Assembly: GCA_964022665.1 (NCBI GenBank)
Contig: CAXIDF010000017.1
Coordinates: 1-64,000, forward strand
Reading direction: 5' to 3'
DNA: 64,000 nucleotides
DNA from: Haliea sp964022665
GTDB taxonomy: Bacteria > Pseudomonadota > Gammaproteobacteria > Pseudomonadales > Halieaceae
The translations under genes were made by a program, and so were the position numbers. The notes under the pieces were generated by a model. That model made no database searches. It worked only from the letters and a program-made list of their open reading frames with translations, and was not told where the DNA came from. This document shows positions 34,320-43,625 of the stretch, piece after piece. Numbering within the stretch: position 1 is the stretch's first letter; each line of letters begins with the position of its first letter.

Positions 34320-36134
34320 CTAGTCACTGAACTCCTGATGGTAGAGTTGCGCATACAGCCCACCCTGCGCGAGCAATTCCTCGTGCGTACCGGCCGCGAC
34401 AATGCTGCCTGCATCCATAACCACGATGCGATCGGCACGCTCGACCGTGGAGAGCCGGTGGGCGATCACAATACTCGTGCGGTTGCGCATGATGGTGTCC
34501 AGGGCGCGCTGGATACGGTGCTCCGACTCGTTGTCCAGCGCCGAGGTCGCCTCATCCAGAATCAGCACCGGTGCGTCCTTGAGAATAGCGCGGGCGATTG
34601 CCAGCCGCTGCCGCTGGCCGCCGCTGAGGCCACCGCCATCGTCGCCCAGCTGCGTGTCCAGGCCGTGGGGCAAGCGTTCGATGAACTCCATGGCGTGTGC
34701 TGACTGGCAGGCCGCGATGACATCGTCGCGACTGGCGCCGGCCAGATCCCCATAGGCGACGTTGTTGAAGACGGTATCCTGAAACAGCGTGACATCCTGC
34801 GACACCATTGCCAGCTGACGCCGCAGGTTGGCCAGCTCGTAGTCGGCAATGGAAATGTTATCCAGTGTAATGTCGCCATTCTGCAGCGGATAGAAGCGCG
34901 CCAATAACTGTATCAGGGTACTTTTGCCGCTCCCGGAACGCCCCACCAGGGCGACCGCTTCTCCCGCGCGGATGTCCAGGTTCAGCGCGTTGAGCACCAG
35001 TTGGTTCGTGCCCGGGTAGCTGAAGCTCACATTGCGCAGGGCGATATCGCCAAGTGCGCGCGCTACGGTGTGCGTGCCGGTATCGAGTTCGTCCTCCAGG
35101 TCCAGCTGCGCGAAGATGTCCTCCGCCGCCGCCAGCCCGCGCTGAATAATGCTCTGAATGCTGCTGACCTGCCGAATGGGCTTGCCCAGCAAGCCGGCGG
35201 CCGTCAGAAAGGCGACCAGCGACCCGGCGCTGAACCCGCTCAAGATCTCCGGATTGAGCGCGAACCAGACCAGCGCCCCCAGGGCAATGGAGAGCATGGT
35301 CTGAATAACGGGCGTACTGAACGCGTCGACGAAGGCCAGTTTCAGGCTCTGGTTACGATTGTACTCGCTGGCCGCAGCAAAGCGGCTGCTCTGCTGCGCC
35401 TGACCGCCGAACAGGCGCACCTCCCGGTAGCCGCCGATGCTCTCGTTGGACACCTGGGTTACGTCCCCCATGGAGTCCTGTATGCGCCGGCTGTAGCGCC
35501 GGAAATGTTTGCCGACTACGCTCACCACAAGGGCGATGCAGGGAGCCACCAGCATGAATATCAGGCTCAGGCGCCAGTTCAGGTAGAAAAGATAACCCAG
35601 CAGGCCGATGACCGTGAGGCCTTCCCCGACGACCACTTTCAGCGCCTTGGTCGCAGCGCCGGTGATCTGCTCCACGTTATAGGTGATTTTGGAAATCAGC
35701 ACGCCCTGGCTGTTGCTGTCGTAATAACTGCTGGGGGCCAGTTGCATCTTGTCAAAAAGCTCGAGGCGCAATTGGTGTATCAGATTGCGCGCCACGTGGT
35801 TCATGAAATAGTTGCCGGCGAAATAGCCCATGGAGCGGGTAAAAGCCAATACCACCATCGCGGCCGGCACACCGATACGGGCGAACTCCAGACGAGTCAT
35901 GTCGCCTTCATCCAGAAGGGCATAGGCCGCGCGCGCCACCAGGCCAGAGTCCGCCTTGTCGGATTCGTTCAGCGAGTCCAGCAGGAATTGCATGAGGTCG
36001 GCCAACAGCACGTTGCCGGTGGAATACAGTATGTAACCGGCAATGCTGAGCGCGAACAGGTACCAGTAGGGCAACACATAGGAGAGCAGACGACGGTACA
36101 ACTGCCAGTCGCTGGTGCGCGGGCCCTCAGTCAC
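34320..36134 (-). CDS. msbA: Lipid A export ABC transporter MsbA
   Basis: Half-transporter that flips core-lipid A across the inner membrane. Six N-terminal membrane helices (about 20-310), then the ATPase: Walker A ALVGRSGSGKSTLIQLLARF, Q-loop AMVSQDVTLFQDTV, signature GLSGGQRQRLAIARAILK, Walker B PVLILDEATSALD, H-loop VIAHRLST. 604 residues. GTG start overlaps the exbD stop by eight bases, linking it to the exbB-exbD pair. Confidence 0.95.
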   Translation of the reverse strand: MTEGPRTSDWQLYRRLLSYVLPYWYLFALSIAGYILYSTGNVLLADLMQFLLDSLNESDKADSGLVARAAYALLDEGDMTRLEFARIGVPAAMVVLAFTRSMGYFAGNYFMNHVARNLIHQLRLELFDKMQLAPSSYYDSNSQGVLISKITYNVEQITGAATKALKVVVGEGLTVIGLLGYLFYLNWRLSLIFMLVAPCIALVVSVVGKHFRRYSRRIQDSMGDVTQVSNESIGGYREVRLFGGQAQQSSRFAAASEYNRNQSLKLAFVDAFSTPVIQTMLSIALGALVWFALNPEILSGFSAGSLVAFLTAAGLLGKPIRQVSSIQSIIQRGLAAAEDIFAQLDLEDELDTGTHTVARALGDIALRNVSFSYPGTNQLVLNALNLDIRAGEAVALVGRSGSGKSTLIQLLARFYPLQNGDITLDNISIADYELANLRRQLAMVSQDVTLFQDTVFNNVAYGDLAGASRDDVIAACQSAHAMEFIERLPHGLDTQLGDDGGGLSGGQRQRLAIARAILKDAPVLILDEATSALDNESEHRIQRALDTIMRNRTSIVIAHRLSTVERADRIVVMDAGSIVAAGTHEELLAQGGLYAQLYHQEFSD

Positions 36135-36558
36135 CGGCGGCGGCCTCCGCGGGCAGGCGGGTACTGATATTCATGTGCACGAAGCCCATCTGCCCCGCCG
36201 CATCCATGGCCCGCACGACAGCCTGGTGTGCCGCCTGTGCATCAGCGGCGATAACCAGCGGCAATGTAGTGTCGCCGGCGGATACCTTGTAGATCGCCGC
36301 CTGCAGCGTGCGTACGCGGTTGTCGACCAGTGGCTGTCCATTTACCCGGTAGCGCCCCTCCTCGTCCACCAGCACTTCCACCTGCTGCTCGACGACCTCC
36401 CGCGGCTCACCATTGGCTTCCGGCAGGTCCAGCGTGAGCTGCGTTTCCCGCGTGAACGTGGTGGACACCATGAAGAAGATCAGCAGCAGGAATACCACAT
36501 CGATCAGGGGCGTGAGGTTTACCCCCACTTCAGCGGCTTGCTGGCGGCGGAATTTCAA
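36127..36558 (-). CDS. exbD: ExbD/TolR-family biopolymer transporter subunit
   Basis: 143-residue energy-transducing subunit. One N-terminal membrane helix with the essential acidic residue: VNLTPLIDVVFLLLIFFMVS (Asp in LIDVV), followed by a periplasmic domain. With ExbB it forms a proton-driven motor for TonB-like or Tol-like systems. No tonB is adjacent; the pair is conserved upstream of lpxK in Pseudomonas, so its partner there and here is not evident. ATG overlaps the exbB stop by four bases. Confidence 0.92.
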   Translation of the reverse strand: MKFRRQQAAEVGVNLTPLIDVVFLLLIFFMVSTTFTRETQLTLDLPEANGEPREVVEQQVEVLVDEEGRYRVNGQPLVDNRVRTLQAAIYKVSAGDTTLPLVIAADAQAAHQAVVRAMDAAGQMGFVHMNISTRLPAEAAAGD

Positions 36559-37178
36559 GTGCGCTCGTCCCGCCGTTCATCGTTATGCAGGGCGTCCATG
36601 AGCTTGATCGTTTCCTGCTCGAGGCCGACGACAATGGCGTCGATACGGCCGACGAAATAGCGGTGCATGACCAGTGCCGGAATTGCCACCGCCAGGCCAG
36701 CCGCGGTGGTAATCAGGGCTTCCGAAATGCCGCCGGCAAGCGCGCTGGCATTGCCCGTACCCTGCGCCATGATCTGCGCAAAGACCTTGATCATGCCGAC
36801 TACAGTGCCCAGTAACCCGAGCAACGGCGCCACGGCGGCAATGGTGCCCAATGTATTCAGATAGCGCTCCAGCTCATGCACAACGTGGCTCGCAGCATCC
36901 TGGATGCTCTCCTTCATCACATCGCGACCGTGGCTGGCATTGGCGAGGCCGGCCGCAAGTATGCGCCCGAGCGGGGACGACTGTCGCAGGCTGCGCAGGC
37001 GGTGGGTGTCCAGCTCCCCCGCCTTGAGCTGTTTCCACACCGTGGCCAGCAGGTGCGGCGGCGCTATCTTCCTGGTATTCAGCGTGTACAGGCGTTCAAC
37101 ACAAATCGCCAGCGCGAGAATAGAACAGAGCAGAATCAGCATCATCAGCCAACCGCCCGCAGTTACAAGTTCCAGCAC
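36555..37178 (-). CDS. exbB: MotA/TolQ/ExbB-family proton channel protein
   Basis: 207 residues, three membrane helices: 8-28 (GGWLMMLILLCSILALAICV), about 105-130 (LNTLGTIAAVAPLLGLLGTV) and 150-175 (GISEALITTAAGLAVAIPAL). The GLLGTVVGMI and LITTAAGLAVAIPA motifs are family hallmarks. GTG start. It begins the long minus-strand chain that runs through to tRNA-Cys. 65 bases separate it from the upstream comEC stop. Confidence 0.93.
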   Translation of the reverse strand: MLELVTAGGWLMMLILLCSILALAICVERLYTLNTRKIAPPHLLATVWKQLKAGELDTHRLRSLRQSSPLGRILAAGLANASHGRDVMKESIQDAASHVVHELERYLNTLGTIAAVAPLLGLLGTVVGMIKVFAQIMAQGTGNASALAGGISEALITTAAGLAVAIPALVMHRYFVGRIDAIVVGLEQETIKLMDALHNDERRDERT

Positions 37179-37243
37179 AATACATATCCATTGCCCGTGT
37201 GGCCTGCATTATACGCACAGGCCCGAGGCCTGCGAAACTGCAG

Positions 37244-39541
37244 CTAGCGCTTCCAGTAGCGGGGCTGCAATGCCCGATGCTGTGACAATACGGGCGCCTT
37301 TGCGGGGTGCAGCACCCACTCCAGCGCGCCCGACTCGGCGGTACTGAACGTTGCAATGCCTGCCAAGCTATGTCGGTCGACCACCACGCGCGCCGGGTGG
37401 CCGAAATGGTTGGCGCGGGCATGGGTGAACACCACGTAGGCCGGCGCCACGTGCCGCAACCAGGCCCGGGAGGATGATGTGTGGCTGCCGTGATGCGCGG
37501 CCAGGGCAATATCACTGGCCAGGCTCGAGCGCCAGTAGCGAACCAGCGTTCTCTCGCGCTCAGCGCCGATATCCCCCGGCAACAACAGATCGATACCGGG
37601 GAGCTGGATGCGCAGCACACAGGAGCCATCGTTCTTGTTGAGCTGCTCCCCTTCGGCGGGGGACAGCAGCTGAAACCGGACATCATCCCGCCAGCGCCAT
37701 GCCGCACCCGCACGGCACACTTGCGCCCCCACCGCGTCGGCGAGGTCGGGCCCTGCCCACAGCGCTCCGGACACCCACCAGGACCGCAGGCTTTCAATGC
37801 CGGCACTGTGATCCCGGTCACCGTGGCTCACGATCAGCGTGTCCAGACGGGAAATACCGCGCTGCCGCAGCACCGGGATGACCGCACGCTGGGCGACCGG
37901 TACGCCACCCGGGGCACCACCGCCGGTATCGTAAAGCAACGCACGTTGGCGGTCGTAAACGAGGACGGATGTTCCCTGCCCCACGTCCAGCACGAGCACA
38001 TGCACCGCCTGTGGACTCGCCACCCGATGGCTGGCAAAGGGCAACAGCAGCGGCAGCACCAGCGTGAACAGCAGTGTTCTGTGTGGCCAGCGCAACGGCA
38101 TACACAGCAGCAGAAGCGCCACAACCGACAGGCCAAGGGCCATGGGCGTTGTCACGACGTCACGGAAGATCGCCTGTGGATACTGCTCAGCCAGGGCTTG
38201 CGCAAGCGGCAGGAGCCGAGCAAGCGGCCAGGCTCCCAGCGCCCAAAGCGGTGTTGCCAGGTCGCTGCCCATCAGCGCAGCGACGCTACCCGCGAGCACC
38301 AGCGGCACGACGACCATGCCCACTAGTGGCACCAACAGGGCATTGCTCAGCGCCGCTATCAGGCTGGTTCCACCAAACCAGGCCCCGGCCAGCGGCAACA
38401 TGGCCAGTGCCATGAATCCATGAGCCCCCAGCCAGCGGCTTCGACCAGACTGCCAAGCGCCGAACCAGAGCAAACACGCCACGGCCGTAAAGGACAGCCA
38501 GAAACCTGCTCCCAACACAGCAAGCGGGTTTACCGCCAACAACACCGCAGCTGCGAGCAGGAGATTGCGCCAGCTCAGCGCCGGTCGCCCGACCAAGGCG
38601 GCAAACAAAAGCGCAGCGAACATCAGCCAGGCGCGCGATGTCGCCAGGGTGAAGCCAGCCAACGCCGTGTACAGCGTCGCCAGCAACAGCGCCAACAGCG
38701 GTGGCAGTGCTCCGGTATTGCGATGCATGCCGAATAACGCCAGCAGCCGGCAGAGGGCTGCGCCAAGCAGCAAGCCACAGGCCGCAACCATGCCTACATG
38801 CAGGCCTGAAATGACCAGCAGATGACTCACCCCGAACTGTTGAAACACGCGCCACACCGGCGTGGTGAGCCCATTGCGATCCGCCACCGCCAGCGCGCGC
38901 ACCAGTGCTGCCTCCGGCCCACTACCGAGTGCGCTGCCAACCTGCTCGCTGATTCGCTGACGAACCCTGTGGTGCCGGTCACGGCCGCTGTGCTCGCCAA
39001 GGCGGTGCGCAGGCGCCGTGCTGCTCACGCTGCCAACGGCATCGATGCCCGCTTCCGCGTACCCGCGTTGCCTGTTTGTACCGCCGGGGTTCTGCATACC
39101 CCAGGGTGTACGCAGGCGTACCAGCAAGCGCCAGTGCTCCCCCGGCTGCAGGGTGCGCCCACTGCTGTCGGTGAGCAGTAATCGCCGTGGACCGGCGCAG
39201 GGGCCGGTGCCCGCAGTCTCGCGAACAAACTCGAAACGCTGCCACTGGCGTCCCTCTGGCTGCAAAAACACGTGTGGTAAGCCTGCAACACGACCCTCAA
39301 CCCAGGTTGGAGTGCGCTCACAAGCCACCGGCAGACGCTTGGCCAACAATGACTGTGCTGCGCAGAGTCCAACGGCTATGCCCAGCAACAGAGCTCCAGC
39401 CGTGCGCGTCAGCTGCGCCCCGCCCTGCCAGCTGAACAGGGCGAGCCCGGCAAATACCAGGGTGAGCCACACCGGACCGGGAGAGGGCATAAGGGAGCAG
39501 AGCATGACGCCGGCGATAAACGCCACCAGCTGCGCAGGCAT
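37244..39541 (-). CDS. comEC: DNA internalization protein ComEC/Rec2
   Basis: Inner-membrane channel for single-stranded DNA in natural transformation, 765 residues. N-terminal membrane and OB-like (DUF4131) region, the competence domain (FGVSHLLVISGLHVGMVAAC; TLYTALAGFTLATSRAWLMF), and a C-terminal metallo-beta-lactamase domain (HVLVLDVGQGTSVLVYDRQR; VSHGDRDHSAGIESL; LAAHHGSHTSSS). ATG at 39541. Its position beside exbB and DUF2062-lolE is the same as in Pseudomonas. Presence alone does not prove competence. Confidence 0.94.
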   Translation of the reverse strand: MPAQLVAFIAGVMLCSLMPSPGPVWLTLVFAGLALFSWQGGAQLTRTAGALLLGIAVGLCAAQSLLAKRLPVACERTPTWVEGRVAGLPHVFLQPEGRQWQRFEFVRETAGTGPCAGPRRLLLTDSSGRTLQPGEHWRLLVRLRTPWGMQNPGGTNRQRGYAEAGIDAVGSVSSTAPAHRLGEHSGRDRHHRVRQRISEQVGSALGSGPEAALVRALAVADRNGLTTPVWRVFQQFGVSHLLVISGLHVGMVAACGLLLGAALCRLLALFGMHRNTGALPPLLALLLATLYTALAGFTLATSRAWLMFAALLFAALVGRPALSWRNLLLAAAVLLAVNPLAVLGAGFWLSFTAVACLLWFGAWQSGRSRWLGAHGFMALAMLPLAGAWFGGTSLIAALSNALLVPLVGMVVVPLVLAGSVAALMGSDLATPLWALGAWPLARLLPLAQALAEQYPQAIFRDVVTTPMALGLSVVALLLLCMPLRWPHRTLLFTLVLPLLLPFASHRVASPQAVHVLVLDVGQGTSVLVYDRQRALLYDTGGGAPGGVPVAQRAVIPVLRQRGISRLDTLIVSHGDRDHSAGIESLRSWWVSGALWAGPDLADAVGAQVCRAGAAWRWRDDVRFQLLSPAEGEQLNKNDGSCVLRIQLPGIDLLLPGDIGAERERTLVRYWRSSLASDIALAAHHGSHTSSSRAWLRHVAPAYVVFTHARANHFGHPARVVVDRHSLAGIATFSTAESGALEWVLHPAKAPVLSQHRALQPRYWKR

Positions 39542-39660
39542 CAGTGGTTTAGCAGACTGTTTGCCGCCATAATACGGGCCTGACAGTTACCGTGGTTAAG
39601 TCATTCCACTCAAACACGGCCTAGCCGCTCCATACACATCAAAGCCAGCCAGATTTCCAC

Positions 39661-40269
39661 ATGCCCCGAAAGACCCTCAAACAGTGGCTGCCCTCGCCCA
39701 CCCGCATACGTCGCATCGACAGCTTGCGTGTGCTGGGCGACTGGATCTACCAGCCCAACCTGTGGCACATCAACCGCTTTTCCGCGTCGATGGCCTTTTT
39801 CGTGGGTGTATTCGTCGCGTTCCTACCCATTCCCGGGCAAATGCTGGTGGCCGCCGTACTCGCGGTGTTGTTGCGCTGCAACCTGCCCATGTCCGTGGCG
39901 CTGGTGTGGATCACCAACCCGGTCACCATGCCCGCGATGTTCTATCTGTCCTACCGGGTGGGCGCTCTGTTAATAGATGCGCCAGTCCACGTACTGGAGT
40001 TCGAGCTCAGCGCGGCCTGGATCACCGACCGTATCGAAATGATCTGGAAGCCGTTACTGGTGGGCAGCCTGTTATCGGGGCTGTTGTTCGGTTCTCTGGG
40101 CTATACGGCGGTCAGCCTGCTGTGGCGCTGGCGAGTGGGCCACCACTGGCGCAAGCGCCAGGCGCGAAGGGCGCAGCGTATTACACACGCTCCTGGTGAA
40201 GAATCTGGGCGGGCGCAAGACGAGCCGCACGGCGCGCCGGATACAGCGCGGCCAGAACGCAAAGACTGA
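39661..40269 (+). CDS. DUF2062 family membrane protein
   Basis: 202 residues. The conserved DUF2062 core is clear: VLGDWIYQPNLWHINRFSAS, AFFVGVFVAFLPIPGQMLVA and ALVWITNPVTMPAMFYLSYR, with three or four hydrophobic helices and a basic C-terminal tail. Function unknown; members occur next to lolE/comEC in many gammaproteobacteria. Its 3' end overlaps the convergent lolE gene by 89 bases, so the last 29 codons and the lolE C-terminus share DNA on opposite strands. Confidence 0.88.
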   Translation: MPRKTLKQWLPSPTRIRRIDSLRVLGDWIYQPNLWHINRFSASMAFFVGVFVAFLPIPGQMLVAAVLAVLLRCNLPMSVALVWITNPVTMPAMFYLSYRVGALLIDAPVHVLEFELSAAWITDRIEMIWKPLLVGSLLSGLLFGSLGYTAVSLLWRWRVGHHWRKRQARRAQRITHAPGEESGRAQDEPHGAPDTARPERKD

Positions 40270-41416
40270 ACGCCACCAGCGACACCCAGAGTACATCCGA
40301 CACGAGTATTTCCACCGGCAGGAAAGACACCGGGTAAACATCGGTGCTGAGAAAGCGAATGCCCAGCACATGCTCCAGCCCCGCCACCAGTTGCGGAATG
40401 CCCAGGCTCAGCAAGACGCCAAATACACTGCCGAGCACCGCGCCCAGCACGCCGATCATGGCTCCCTGGAGGAGAAAGATACCTGTAATGTCGGTGCCGG
40501 AGGCACCCAGGGTGCGAAGAATCGCGATATCGCCCTGCTTGTCGAAGACCACCAGCACCAGCGACGACACCACGTTGAAGGCCGCCACGCCGATAATAGA
40601 GAACAGCAGGATGCTCACCAGATCGCGAGAGAGCTGTATGGCGGAATACAGGTTGCCGTGCGTCATCATCCAGTTGGTGGTGTAGTAGCCCGGTGGCAAG
40701 TCCGCCAACAGCGACCAGCCCAGACTGTGAACGTTGAATAGATCATCAACCCGCAACTGCATTCCGCTCACGGCCCCTGCCAGCCCCGCCAACTCGGATG
40801 CCAACTCCAGGCTGATCACCGCGGCGGACTCGTCCAGCTCAGTACCGGTGGCAAACAGGCCGAGCAAGGTGACAGCAGCAAACCGGGTTGCCGCAGGGTT
40901 GCTGCTATCGCTGCCGGGAACGATCAGGGTGAGTGAATCCCCCGGTTTTGCATCGAGGCGGGCCGCCAGGCCGCTGCCCAACAGCAGCCCGCTTGAGGCC
41001 TCGTTGAAGCGCTGTTGCAGCGCCGGGTCGAGTGCGGCGAGCAGTCCGTCAGCCTGCGCGGGCGGCAGCCCCATACCAATCCCGGTTTCGATATCCCGCC
41101 CGCGCACGAACAGGGCATCAAACTGGACAAAGGGCTGCACTGACTGCACCTCCGGGCGCGCCGCCAGTGCGCTGGCGACCGGCTGCCAATCCACCAGCGG
41201 GTCTGTGCCATACACGGTGATGTGGGGCACCAGTGCAAGAATCCGTTCGCGCATCTCCTTGTCGAAACCATTCATCACCGACAGCACGGCAACCAGCAGG
41301 CCGATCGCCAGAATCAGCCCCAGTGCCGACAGAGACGCCAGAAACGTCGACAGGTAGCCGCGCCCGAAGGCGAAACTGTAGCGCAGGGCGATACGCCCCT
41401 GATCACGCAGGCGCAC
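40181..41416 (-). CDS. lolE: Lipoprotein-releasing permease subunit (LolE position)
   Basis: 411-residue FtsX/MacB-type permease: one N-terminal helix (FLASLSALGLILAIGLLVAV, then LSVMNGFDKEMRERILALVP), a large periplasmic domain, and three C-terminal helices with FSIIGVAAFNVVSSLVLVVF and GDIAILRTLGASGTDI. With LolD and LolC it extracts lipoproteins from the inner membrane and hands them to LolA. Named lolE from its place after lolC-lolD; sequence alone does not separate the two permeases firmly. GTG start overlaps lolD by 14 bases. Confidence 0.9.
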   Translation of the reverse strand: MRLRDQGRIALRYSFAFGRGYLSTFLASLSALGLILAIGLLVAVLSVMNGFDKEMRERILALVPHITVYGTDPLVDWQPVASALAARPEVQSVQPFVQFDALFVRGRDIETGIGMGLPPAQADGLLAALDPALQQRFNEASSGLLLGSGLAARLDAKPGDSLTLIVPGSDSSNPAATRFAAVTLLGLFATGTELDESAAVISLELASELAGLAGAVSGMQLRVDDLFNVHSLGWSLLADLPPGYYTTNWMMTHGNLYSAIQLSRDLVSILLFSIIGVAAFNVVSSLVLVVFDKQGDIAILRTLGASGTDITGIFLLQGAMIGVLGAVLGSVFGVLLSLGIPQLVAGLEHVLGIRFLSTDVYPVSFLPVEILVSDVLWVSLVAFSLCVLAALYPARRAARLAPAQILHQERV

Positions 41417-42098
41417 GGGCCTGCTCCAGCAGCGCGCCCTGGCGCAGCTCCAGCGTGCGGTCCATGCGCTGTGCTATGCGCGGGTCATGCGTAACCACAA
41501 TAAAGCCGGTGCTAGCCGCACTCAGGGAATCAATCAGTGCCAGCACCTGTTCGGCGGACTCCGGGTCCAGGTTCCCGGTCGGCTCGTCCATCAGCACACA
41601 GTCGGGCTGGGTGACCAGCGCCCGTGCAATGGCGACACGCTGGCGCTCGCCGCCCGACAACTCCCCCGGGCGGTGCTGCAGACGGTGCTGCATGCCGACC
41701 TGCGCCAGAACCGCCTCCGCAGACTGCCAGGCGCTGCGCCGCCCCGCCCCGCCGATCAACAGCGGCATGGCGACGTTTTCGCGCGCGTCGAACTCCGGCA
41801 GCAGATGGTGAAACTGATAGACAAAGCCCAGGTGCTGATTGCGCCAGCGGCAGAGCGCGCGCTCGCCCAGCGCTGCCAGGTCCTGACCGCGAATCATTAC
41901 CCGCCCCCGTGTTGGCGTGTCCAGCCCACCCAAAAGATTCAGCAGGGTCGACTTGCCGGAACCTGATGCGCCCACGATGGCGATTTTTTCGCCGTCGCGC
42001 AGCGCCAGCTCCACGCCATTGAGTACCTGGACCTCACGGCTGCCATCCCGGTACACCCGGCCCAACTGTTCGCAGCGCAATACTAGTGCGTCACTCAT
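41403..42098 (-). CDS. lolD: Lipoprotein-releasing ATPase LolD
   Basis: 231-residue ABC ATPase of the LolD/MacB group. Walker A IVGASGSGKSTLLNLLGGLD, Q-loop YQFHHLLPEFDARENVAMPL, signature ELSGGERQRVAIARALV, Walker B PDCVLMDEPTGNLDPESAEQ, H-loop VVTHDPRIA. The LNLLGGLD and LPEF elements are typical of LolD. ATG overlaps the lolC stop by eight bases. Confidence 0.95.
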   Translation of the reverse strand: MSDALVLRCEQLGRVYRDGSREVQVLNGVELALRDGEKIAIVGASGSGKSTLLNLLGGLDTPTRGRVMIRGQDLAALGERALCRWRNQHLGFVYQFHHLLPEFDARENVAMPLLIGGAGRRSAWQSAEAVLAQVGMQHRLQHRPGELSGGERQRVAIARALVTQPDCVLMDEPTGNLDPESAEQVLALIDSLSAASTGFIVVTHDPRIAQRMDRTLELRQGALLEQARAPA

Positions 42099-43335
42099 AA
42101 CGCAGCACCTCGGCGGGCGCGATGCGCGAAGCCCGCCAGGCAGGATAGACGCTCGCCAGCAGGCTCAACAGCAGCGAGGCCACAATCACCGCCGCTACAT
42201 CCTGGCCCTGCAGGCGAGCCGGTAGTTCACTGATGAAATACACTGAAGGATCGAACAGCTTGACGCCAAACCACTGCTCCAGCGTAGCCGTCAGGCGCGC
42301 GATGTGGCTCGCCAGCACCACGCCCAGCACGGCGCCCACGCCTATGCCGGTGCAAGCCAGCCCCAGGCCATGGGCCAGAAAAATCGCCATGATTTCCCCC
42401 GAGCGCGCGCCCATTGTGCGCAGCACCGCGATATCGCCGCGCTTTTCCGCTACGGCCATCACCAATGTGGACACGATATTGAACGCCGCCACGGCAACGA
42501 CACTGAGCAACAGCAGACCCACCATGATTTTCTCCATTTTCACCGCGCGAAACAGGCTACCCTGGGTTTGCGTCCAGTCGCGGACCTGCACACCGGGTGG
42601 CAAGCCAGCCGCCAGCTCTGCGAGCTGATGCGGTGCCGTCATCAGGTCGGCGGTGCGCAGCTGCAAGCCATCGACCGTGTCACCGGCGCCGAACAGCCGC
42701 TGGCCAGTCGCCAGGGAAACATAGGCCTGATAGCTATCGGGCTGGGCATTGACGGCAAACAGGCCGACTACCTGTAAACGCTTGCTGCGCGGGAACGTGC
42801 CCAGTGGCGTCACCGTAAGGCTCGGCAAGGTCACTTCGAGGCTATCACCCGGGGCAACGCCCAGTCCGCGCGCCAGAGCCGCACCCAGCACAATGCTGAA
42901 AGGCTGCTGCTCAAGTTCAGCCAGCGTCCCTGCCACCATGGCGTCACCAACGCCAGACACCCCGGCCTGACGTTCAACATCGATTGCGGTGAGATTGGCG
43001 CCGCGTGCTGTGCCGCGGCTCGCGAGAATAACCTTGTCCGCCAGATAGGGCGCGACCGCAAGCACATCCGGTTGCGCGGCCAGTTGGCCTGCAAGCTTTG
43101 TCCAGCCGTCAACACGCCCTTCCTGTGCTACCACAAACCCGTGGGGCACCAGGGCAAGAATGCGCTCGCGCAGCTCGCCGGCAAAGCCGTTCATTATGGA
43201 AAGCACGGTAATCAGGCTGGCCACACCCAACACCATGCCCAGCATGGATACCGTGGCGATAACACTGGCAAAGCGATTGCGCCGGCGGCTGAAGCTGTAG
43301 CGCAAGCCGACGAAAATAGCGTAGTGAAGGCCCAG
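42091..43335 (-). CDS. lolC: Lipoprotein-releasing permease subunit (LolC position), non-AUG start likely
   Basis: Permease partner of LolD and LolE, about 414 residues. Conserved N-terminal FVGLRYSFSRRRNRFASVIA then TVSMLGMVLGVASLITVLSI, MNGFAGELRERILALVPHG, and the C-terminal helices with VVAVAAFNIVSTLVMAV and RGDIAVLRTMGARSGEIMAI. The conserved YAIFVGLRYSF part has no ATG, GTG or TTG before it: between the in-frame stop and the TTG at 43305 only CTG and ATT could start. The CTG at 43335 lies eight bases after AGG and gives the expected N-terminus. If the TTG at 43305 is used, ten conserved residues are lost. Confidence 0.85.
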   Translation of the reverse strand: MGLHYAIFVGLRYSFSRRRNRFASVIATVSMLGMVLGVASLITVLSIMNGFAGELRERILALVPHGFVVAQEGRVDGWTKLAGQLAAQPDVLAVAPYLADKVILASRGTARGANLTAIDVERQAGVSGVGDAMVAGTLAELEQQPFSIVLGAALARGLGVAPGDSLEVTLPSLTVTPLGTFPRSKRLQVVGLFAVNAQPDSYQAYVSLATGQRLFGAGDTVDGLQLRTADLMTAPHQLAELAAGLPPGVQVRDWTQTQGSLFRAVKMEKIMVGLLLLSVVAVAAFNIVSTLVMAVAEKRGDIAVLRTMGARSGEIMAIFLAHGLGLACTGIGVGAVLGVVLASHIARLTATLEQWFGVKLFDPSVYFISELPARLQGQDVAAVIVASLLLSLLASVYPAWRASRIAPAEVLRYE

Positions 43336-43361
43336 GGGAGTTACCTGCGGGGGTGTCGGTG

Positions 43362-43598
43362 TCAGCGATCAGCCGGATAGAAACGCGGATCGGTGTCCTC
43401 GTCGCCTGTTTTGCCGTTACGTGTTTCCTTTTCACAGCGGCCGGGGTCGCCGCCACAGATGTCGCAGGCGGTGTCGAAACCCAGGGCGCCCATGCCGCCG
43501 CAGGACCCCTTAATGGGCCCACGGCCCATGATCACACCCACGGCCATGATACCCATGACGATCGCCATGAAGACAGCTGCCAGCAGAAATTCGATCAT
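43362..43598 (-). CDS. nqrM: Na+-NQR maturation protein NqrM
   Basis: 78-residue small membrane protein (DUF539). One N-terminal helix (IEFLLAAVFMAIVMGIMAVG) and a cysteine-rich segment GPIKGSCGGMGALG, then CDICGGDPGRC. NqrM is needed to build the iron centre of the sodium-pumping NADH dehydrogenase; its cysteines are thought to deliver Fe. The ATG at 43598 is used; a GTG directly before it is possible. It follows apbE after about 27 bases, in the usual nqrF-apbE-nqrM order, and precedes lolC closely. Confidence 0.93.
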   Translation of the reverse strand: MIEFLLAAVFMAIVMGIMAVGVIMGRGPIKGSCGGMGALGFDTACDICGGDPGRCEKETRNGKTGDEDTDPRFYPADR

Positions 43599-43625
43599 CA
43601 CTTCATTCCTCGCGGCCCGTGGCCG

